A stretch of DNA of 45,326 nucleotides. It comes from a virus. The notes below the pieces were generated by a model that searched no databases, was not told the origin of the DNA, and was given only the letters and a program-made list of their open reading frames with translations. The position numbers and the translations under genes were made by a program. The stretch covers positions 1 to 45,326 of the IMG/VR virus record IMGVR_UViG_3300025133_000208; one strand, written 5' to 3'. Of this stretch, positions 40,412-45,326 are shown in pieces. Every line of letters begins with the position of its first letter. The stretch's first letter is position 1.

Positions 40412-41992
40412 ATGGCTAAGAAATCAATACGAGAAATAATACAAGATGAGTTTAAGAAATGCGCAATAGATCCGGCACACTTCATGAAGAAATATTGTAT
40501 TATTCAACATCCCACTAAAGGTAAGACGTATTTTCATTTATATCCATTCCAAGAAGAATCATTAACACAGATACGGGATTCGAGATATTCAATCATTCTT
40601 AAATCTAGACAATTAGGAATATCTACATTAACGGCTGGCTATATTTTATGGTCAATGCTTTTTAAATCAGATTTCAATGTGCTAGTAATTGCAACCACCA
40701 AAGATGTTGCGAAAAATCTTGTAACTAAGATACAGGTAATGCATGATAATTTACCAAAATGGTTACAAGGTGGATTAGTTGAAAATAACAAATTAAGTTT
40801 ACGATTTAAAAATGGGTCTCAAGTTAAGGCTGTATCATCATCAGGTACCTCAGGTAGATCGGAAGCCTTATCATTGCTAGTATTAGACGAGGCCGCGTTT
40901 ATTAAAAATATAGATGAGATATGGACCGCGGCACAACAAACGTTAGCAACTGGTGGTGGTTGTATTGCACTATCTACTCCTAACGGTACTGGTAATTGGT
41001 TTCATAAAACATGGGTCGATGCTTCCTCCGGAGGACAGTTTTTACCTATAAAATTACATTGGTCAATGCATCCGGAACGAGATGATGATTGGAGAAAAGA
41101 GCAAGATCAGTTGTTAGGTGAGAAAATGGCAGCCCAGGAATGTGATTGCGATTTTGTTTCTTCCGGCCATACAGTAATTGATGGTACATTATTACAATGG
41201 TATAAAGAAACATATGTAAAAGACCCTATTGAAAAAAGAGGATTTGATGGAAACTATTGGTTATGGGATTACCCGAATTATTCAAAATCATATGCCGTGG
41301 TTGCTGACGTGGCTCGAGGTGATGGTAGTGATTACAGTGCGTTTCACGTAATTGATATTGATGAAGTACGCCAAGTCGCGGAATATAAAGGTAAGATAGG
41401 AACTACGGAATATGGTAATATGTTACTAGCAGTTGCAGCTGAATGGAACAATGCATTATTAGTGATTGAGAATGCTAATATCGGATGGGCGACTATACAA
41501 GTTGCTATAGATAAAGGATATGATAATTTATATTATTCTTATAAGCAGGATGCATATATAGATGAAGAAGTACATTTACGTAAAGGGTATGACCTCAAAA
41601 ATAAATCGCAAATGGTTCCGGGATTTTCAACTACATCAAAAACAAGGCCATTATTATTATCTAAATTAGAAACATATTTCAGAGAAAAAGGTATTGTAGT
41701 GCATTCAAATAGATGCATCGATGAATTGTTTACATTTATATGGAATGGTTCTAGAGCAGAAGCTCAGCGCGGATATAATGATGACTTAGTTATGTCCTTA
41801 GGAATTGCATTATGGATACGAGATACCGCATTACGATTAAAGCAGCAAGGATTAGATTTATCACGCAAGGCCTTAGGTCATTTTGGTAAATCAAATTCTG
41901 GCGTATATTCCAGCAAAACCGGTACCGCGCAAGGCTGGGAATGGCAGACCGGAGATAAAGATAATGATAATCTTAACTGGTTATTAGAATAG
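40412..41992 (+). CDS. 17: Large terminase subunit gp17
   Basis: 526 aa (T4 gp17 is 610). ATPase domain with a Walker-A-like KSRQLGIST (64-72), the arrangement usual in T4-type terminases, and Walker B LLVLDEAAF with D159/E160. The nuclease domain starts near D299 (VVADVARGDGSDYSAF) and ends with the conserved YNDDLVMSLGIALW. It cuts concatemers and pumps DNA into the prohead via the portal. Followed directly by the portal gene. Confidence 0.95.
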   Translation: MAKKSIREIIQDEFKKCAIDPAHFMKKYCIIQHPTKGKTYFHLYPFQEESLTQIRDSRYSIILKSRQLGISTLTAGYILWSMLFKSDFNVLVIATTKDVAKNLVTKIQVMHDNLPKWLQGGLVENNKLSLRFKNGSQVKAVSSSGTSGRSEALSLLVLDEAAFIKNIDEIWTAAQQTLATGGGCIALSTPNGTGNWFHKTWVDASSGGQFLPIKLHWSMHPERDDDWRKEQDQLLGEKMAAQECDCDFVSSGHTVIDGTLLQWYKETYVKDPIEKRGFDGNYWLWDYPNYSKSYAVVADVARGDGSDYSAFHVIDIDEVRQVAEYKGKIGTTEYGNMLLAVAAEWNNALLVIENANIGWATIQVAIDKGYDNLYYSYKQDAYIDEEVHLRKGYDLKNKSQMVPGFSTTSKTRPLLLSKLETYFREKGIVVHSNRCIDELFTFIWNGSRAEAQRGYNDDLVMSLGIALWIRDTALRLKQQGLDLSRKALGHFGKSNSGVYSSKTGTAQGWEWQTGDKDNDNLNWLLE

Positions 41993-41995
41993 TTA

Positions 41996-42004
41996 ATATT
42001 TATA
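41996..42004 (+). promoter_or_regulatory. Late-promoter-like box ATATTTATA
   Basis: ATATTTATA beginning 24 nt before the portal ATG at 42020. Confidence 0.55.
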
Positions 42005-42019
42005 TAAAACAACGAGATA

Positions 42020-43891
42020 ATGGCAGATAAATCATTTTTTAAAAGACTAGAACGATTATTTTCTACAAATGTAGTAGTTCGTCGGTTAGGTAAGGATCGA
42101 TTAAAGGTCGTCGATAGTAACCGATTACAATCAGCAGGTAATGCTAATAATAGTCGATATGCAGATCGATTCGCCGGAGTACAGCAGAAATCAGGTCGGT
42201 ATAGTACTTATAATGGTACCGGATATAGTTTTCAGTCTAATAGAACAGAATTATATACTGAATATGAGGCAATGGACTTAGATCCTATTATAGCCTCTGC
42301 ATTAGATGTATATGCAGATGAATCTACAGTAAAGAATGTTGAAAATGATGTATTAGGTATTAAGACTAATAATGCTAAGATACAAAAAATACTACATAAC
42401 CTGTTTTATGATATTTTAAATATCGAATACAATTTATGGCCTTGGGTACGGAATGCATGTAAGTACGGTGATTTTTATTTACATTTAGATATTGAACCAG
42501 AGATAGGAATTATTAACGTGACTCCCATGTCATCTTATGAAGTAGTTCGTGAAGAAGGATATGATCCTGATAATCCATATGCATATAGATTTACATTACA
42601 GACAGTCAATTCATATTCAGTATCACAAAAGAATGAATTGGAACCATATGAAGTAGCTCACTTTAGATTACTATCAGATGCTAATTTCTTACCATATGGC
42701 AAATCAATGATTGAGGGTGCTCGAAAAGTATTCAAGCAATTGATACTAATGGAAGATGCAATGCTCTTACATAGAATAATGAGAGCCCCAGAAAGAAGAT
42801 TGTTTTATATTGATGTAGGTAATATACCACCTAACGAAGTTGATTCTCATATGCAGAATATCATGAACAAAATGAAAAAGACTCCGTATATCGATGAACA
42901 GACAGGTGAATATAATCTTAAATTCAATCTAATGAATATGCTTGAAGATTTTTATCTTCCGGTAAGAGGTGGTGAATCTGGAACACGTATTGAATCATTA
43001 CAGGGATTATCAAATGATGGCCAGATAGATGATATTGAATATCTGCGTAACAAGATGATGGCCGCTCTTAAGATACCTAAAGCATTTTTAGGTTATGATG
43101 AAGGTGTAGAGGGAAAGGCAACATTAGCCGCGGAAGATATTCGATTTGCACGTACAATTGAAAGGATTCAAAGAATCTTTATTTCAGAGCTAACTAAAAT
43201 AGCAATTGTTCATTTATATAGTCAAGGATTTCAAGACGAAGAATTAATCGATTTTGAATTACAGTTAACTAGTCCTTCAATTATATATGAAAAGCAAAAA
43301 GTTGAATTGATGAATGAGCGTCAAGGTCTGGCTGCTAATTTAATTGAACTTAATATGTTCTCAGAACAATGGATATATGAAAATATATTTGATATGGCCG
43401 AGGATGAGTGGAAGAATGAACAAGACCAGGTAATAGAGGATCTTAAAGAACGTTTCCGAAGAGAGCAAATAAGCAGCGAAGGAAATGATCCTAAGAAAAC
43501 AAATATGAGCTTTGGTACGCCACATGATATAGCTACCATGCATACATCAACAAATGCCAGTCTACCTGGTATGCCTGATAACAATGAAGCAGGTCCTGGA
43601 CGTCCAAAAGAATATGGAACATGGGGCAAGCATAAAGATGCATTTGGTAGGGATCCATTTGGTGTTAAAGATAAAGCCACACCTGACTTTTCGACTACCT
43701 CGGATTTCAAAGGTGGTAGTGCATTAAGCACGGAACAGAAAGATATATCATCATTTATAAGTACATTACCAACTAGTTTAAAAAGTAAGCAAATATTAAA
43801 TGAAAGTCTTAAAGACAAATCTTCTGATAATGATAATGGCACATTATTAGACGAGAGTAATTTAATTGAAGACGAAAAAACAGTGAAATAG
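42020..43891 (+). CDS. 20: Portal vertex protein gp20
   Basis: 623 aa. Strongly T4-gp20-like: EYEAMDLDPIIASALDVYAD near residue 78, LHRIMRAPERRLFYIDVGN, and KIPKAFLGYDEG...KATLAAEDIRFARTIERIQR. It forms the dodecameric portal that nucleates the prohead and is the docking site of gp17. The C-terminal 60 residues extend as an acidic tail containing L/I-x-E sites (LNE595-S, LDE612-S), which could be trimmed by the head protease. Confidence 0.95.
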   Translation: MADKSFFKRLERLFSTNVVVRRLGKDRLKVVDSNRLQSAGNANNSRYADRFAGVQQKSGRYSTYNGTGYSFQSNRTELYTEYEAMDLDPIIASALDVYADESTVKNVENDVLGIKTNNAKIQKILHNLFYDILNIEYNLWPWVRNACKYGDFYLHLDIEPEIGIINVTPMSSYEVVREEGYDPDNPYAYRFTLQTVNSYSVSQKNELEPYEVAHFRLLSDANFLPYGKSMIEGARKVFKQLILMEDAMLLHRIMRAPERRLFYIDVGNIPPNEVDSHMQNIMNKMKKTPYIDEQTGEYNLKFNLMNMLEDFYLPVRGGESGTRIESLQGLSNDGQIDDIEYLRNKMMAALKIPKAFLGYDEGVEGKATLAAEDIRFARTIERIQRIFISELTKIAIVHLYSQGFQDEELIDFELQLTSPSIIYEKQKVELMNERQGLAANLIELNMFSEQWIYENIFDMAEDEWKNEQDQVIEDLKERFRREQISSEGNDPKKTNMSFGTPHDIATMHTSTNASLPGMPDNNEAGPGRPKEYGTWGKHKDAFGRDPFGVKDKATPDFSTTSDFKGGSALSTEQKDISSFISTLPTSLKSKQILNESLKDKSSDNDNGTLLDESNLIEDEKTVK

Positions 43892-43901
43892 TATGTGTTC
43901 T

Positions 43902-43910
43902 ATATTTATT
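43902..43910 (+). promoter_or_regulatory. Late-promoter-like box ATATTTATT
   Basis: ATATTTATT beginning 38 nt before the ATG at 43940, with the GGAAG site in between. Confidence 0.45.
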
Positions 43911-43939
43911 AAAAATGCTCAGAAAAATGGAAGATTTGA

Positions 43940-44788
43940 ATGAATTCATTAAAACATTCTAAAGTAAAGAATACTGCTATTCTATTTGAACTGTTAGTAC
44001 GTCAAATTGCTGCCGATACGATGGAGAATCGTAACTCGCCGGCAATAGTACTTTTAAAGAAACATTTCAAAGAAGGAACGGAATTATATAAGGAATTATC
44101 ACTATACCGTACATTAGCCGAAGAAAGATTTACAGCCGAGAACCAGGCTACTAGATTTTTATCAGCTGCAGTTCAATCGCGCAAGCAATTAAATGAAACA
44201 ACATTGCGTAGATCAAAATATAATTTGATTCGTGATATTAAAAACAAATTGGTATTTGAAAACTTTATAAATGCACGTATTTCAAACTATAAGTTGAATG
44301 CAAGTATTTATAAATTATTTGAATATAATGTCGCTGATTCCCCTGCAGAGATTACTAGATGTCAAAGTACGATAATTGAATATGTAATCCGTAAAGAAAA
44401 AGAATCAGCACCAATCAATGAATCATTTACTAAAGAAGATCCGGTAGTACGGAAGCTTGCATCTAAAATTGTAGTTGATAGATTCAATGAAAAGTATTCT
44501 GGATTAAATGCAGATCAAAAAGAACTATTAAAAGAATATGTTAATTCAGTTAATAATTCTCCTGCATTACTAGATAAGGTTAAAAACCAAATTCCAGTAA
44601 TTGTTGAAAATCTAAATACATTAAATAGTACAATTCCATCTAAGGTAGTTAAGATTAAATTACAGGAAGTAACTAATATGGTTAGTGGAATGAATAATAT
44701 TAAAACTATTCAAGACAAACATATTCTTACAATGCTTCGATATTATGAATTAATCGATCAATTAAAAGGAGTTCAGAATGGCAAGTAG
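43940..44788 (+). CDS. Conserved-looking head-region protein (282 aa)
   Basis: 282 aa, almost all helical, starting MNSLKHSKVKNTAILFELLV. I recall similar proteins next to the portal in marine T4-like phages without a known function. An INE161-S site in a linker (APINESFTKED) splits the protein roughly in the middle and may be cleaved during head maturation. Overlaps the next gene by 11 nt. Confidence 0.65.
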   Translation: MNSLKHSKVKNTAILFELLVRQIAADTMENRNSPAIVLLKKHFKEGTELYKELSLYRTLAEERFTAENQATRFLSAAVQSRKQLNETTLRRSKYNLIRDIKNKLVFENFINARISNYKLNASIYKLFEYNVADSPAEITRCQSTIIEYVIRKEKESAPINESFTKEDPVVRKLASKIVVDRFNEKYSGLNADQKELLKEYVNSVNNSPALLDKVKNQIPVIVENLNTLNSTIPSKVVKIKLQEVTNMVSGMNNIKTIQDKHILTMLRYYELIDQLKGVQNGK

Positions 44789-45092
44789 TCCAGGACCATA
44801 TAATGAATCTACATCACAGTTAGGTCAAAGTCAATTTAACCGGTTAGGATTTCCAGGCAGGTATCATACATCATTAACAGTTCAAAATACTACCGTTAAT
44901 TTTACTGGTTCTAATTATGGATTCGGTGCTATAATAGTAGGTGAGAGTAGCGCGGCTGGTACTATTACCTTAGCCGGCGGCGGTTCAATTAACATTGCAC
45001 ATTTGTCAGTAGGTACTATATATGAAATGTCACCGACTAAAATAGTGGAAAGTGGAAATAAAGCTGTATATGTATTAAAAAGACAACAATGA
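44778..45092 (+). CDS. Small beta-rich virion protein (104 aa)
   Basis: 104 aa, Gly/Ser/Thr-rich and beta in character (TVNFTGSNYGFGAIIVGESS, GTITLAGGGSINIAHLSVG). Starts inside the end of the preceding gene with AAAAGGAG upstream and ends in an ATGA overlap with the next gene. The compact beta pattern could be a capsid decoration or head-tail component. No family recalled. Confidence 0.6.
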   Translation: MASSPGPYNESTSQLGQSQFNRLGFPGRYHTSLTVQNTTVNFTGSNYGFGAIIVGESSAAGTITLAGGGSINIAHLSVGTIYEMSPTKIVESGNKAVYVLKRQQ

Positions 45093-45326
45093 GTTTAAGG
45101 GCTGAAATGAAAAAATATTTTATACATGAAAAAGCAGACTTCATTGATGATAAAGAAGCTGTAACAGATTTTGATAACCTTAAAGACAAGGATATTGATA
45201 ATGATGGTGATACAGATGATTCTGATGAATATCTTCATAAGCGTTTTGGTACTATAGCTAAAGCGAATGAAATATCAGGGGATGCTGAATTTGCTTCATC
45301 TGCCGGAGATCACTATGTTGATGGAA
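45089..45326 (+). CDS. Prohead-core-like protein, truncated at window end
   Basis: Incomplete: 79 codons from the ATG at 45089 (ATGA overlap with the previous stop) to the window edge. The N-terminal helix MSLRAEMKKYFIHEK has a possible IHE14 protease site. Then comes an EF-hand-like acidic loop, DKDIDNDGDTDDSDEYL, which I recall in core or scaffold proteins of T4-like marine phages. The position after the portal matches T4 genes 67/68/21/22. Confidence 0.55.
   Translation, partial: MSLRAEMKKYFIHEKADFIDDKEAVTDFDNLKDKDIDNDGDTDDSDEYLHKRFGTIAKANEISGDAEFASSAGDHYVDG

Noticed and set aside
43321-43842. Long open frame on the - strand opposite the portal gene (173 codons)
   Set aside because: A shadow of the strongly supported portal gene; no start context, and low-complexity Ser/Leu-rich translation.
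1-45326. tRNA genes, CRISPR arrays, integrase or attachment sites
   Set aside because: No cloverleaf-like sequence with CCA-end context, no regularly spaced repeats and no recombinase motifs were found by eye; a tRNAscan run would be needed to exclude a degenerate tRNA.

Overview
The window reads as part of the genome of a T4-like, contractile-tailed (myovirus-type) phage. Every credible gene is on the + strand. Genes are tightly packed, often with ATGA/TAATG overlaps, and the DNA is AT-rich. Recognisable T4-type hallmarks are a gp55-like late sigma factor, a gp5-like baseplate hub protein, the baseplate wedge proteins gp25 and gp6, a gp61-like primase, gp46/47-type recombination functions (here fused), the large terminase gp17 and the portal gp20. 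The most likely host is a member of the Bacteroidota. Three lines support this: promoters of the form TTG-N20-YAtcTTTA, close to the Bacteroidota sigma-A pattern; a small protein resembling the histone H1-like (Hc1) proteins of that phylum; and a small protein resembling DUF4494. The host is an inference, not a proof.

Layout. (1) About 1-9000: small, probably early or middle accessory genes. They include a MESH1/SpoT-type (p)ppGpp hydrolase candidate, a histone H1-like protein, a methyltransferase, a small heat-shock protein bracketed by inverted repeats, a four-TM coiled-coil membrane protein, a second HD-domain phosphohydrolase and many unknowns. (2) 9009-9707: late sigma factor. (3) 9732-27114: baseplate and tail-fibre module (gp5-like, gp25, gp6, a DNRLRE-like protein, and giant 770- and 1718-aa structural proteins, the latter with a LamG-like C-terminus, plus further structural proteins). 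(4) 27130-31797: a DNA-processing island inside the virion genes: T7-type endonuclease I, primase, and one polypeptide carrying both Mre11 and Rad50. (5) 31818-35220: tail-fibre/adhesin genes. (6) 35213-38401: a 1062-aa multi-enzyme protein (NMNAT/cytidylyltransferase-like, Pol-beta-like nucleotidyltransferase and RNA/DNA-ligase-like domains). Its linkers contain T4 prohead-protease-like L/I-x-E sites. (7) 38426-45326: head and packaging genes (acidic scaffold-like protein, zinc protein, spanin-like pair, terminase, portal, core-like proteins). The window ends inside a probable prohead-core gene.

Regulation. Two promoter classes can be read directly. Three near-identical host-like promoters (28-65, 5450-5487, 5912-5949) precede small accessory genes. 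Two looser relatives precede the primase and terminase. Thirteen copies of ATATTTAT(A/T), most of them 21-26 nt before a start codon and without a conserved upstream box, mark the starts of presumed transcription units. They are good candidates for the sites used by the gp55-like sigma factor. Their sequence is the reverse complement of the classic T4 late box TATAAATA.

The strongest candidate for something new is the 35213-38401 polyprotein: several nucleotidyl-transfer enzymes apparently made as one virion-associated chain and separable by the head protease. No tRNA, CRISPR array, integrase or transposase was seen. No gene-free stretch exceeds 300 bases; the longest (27550-27730, 181 nt) holds a putative promoter.
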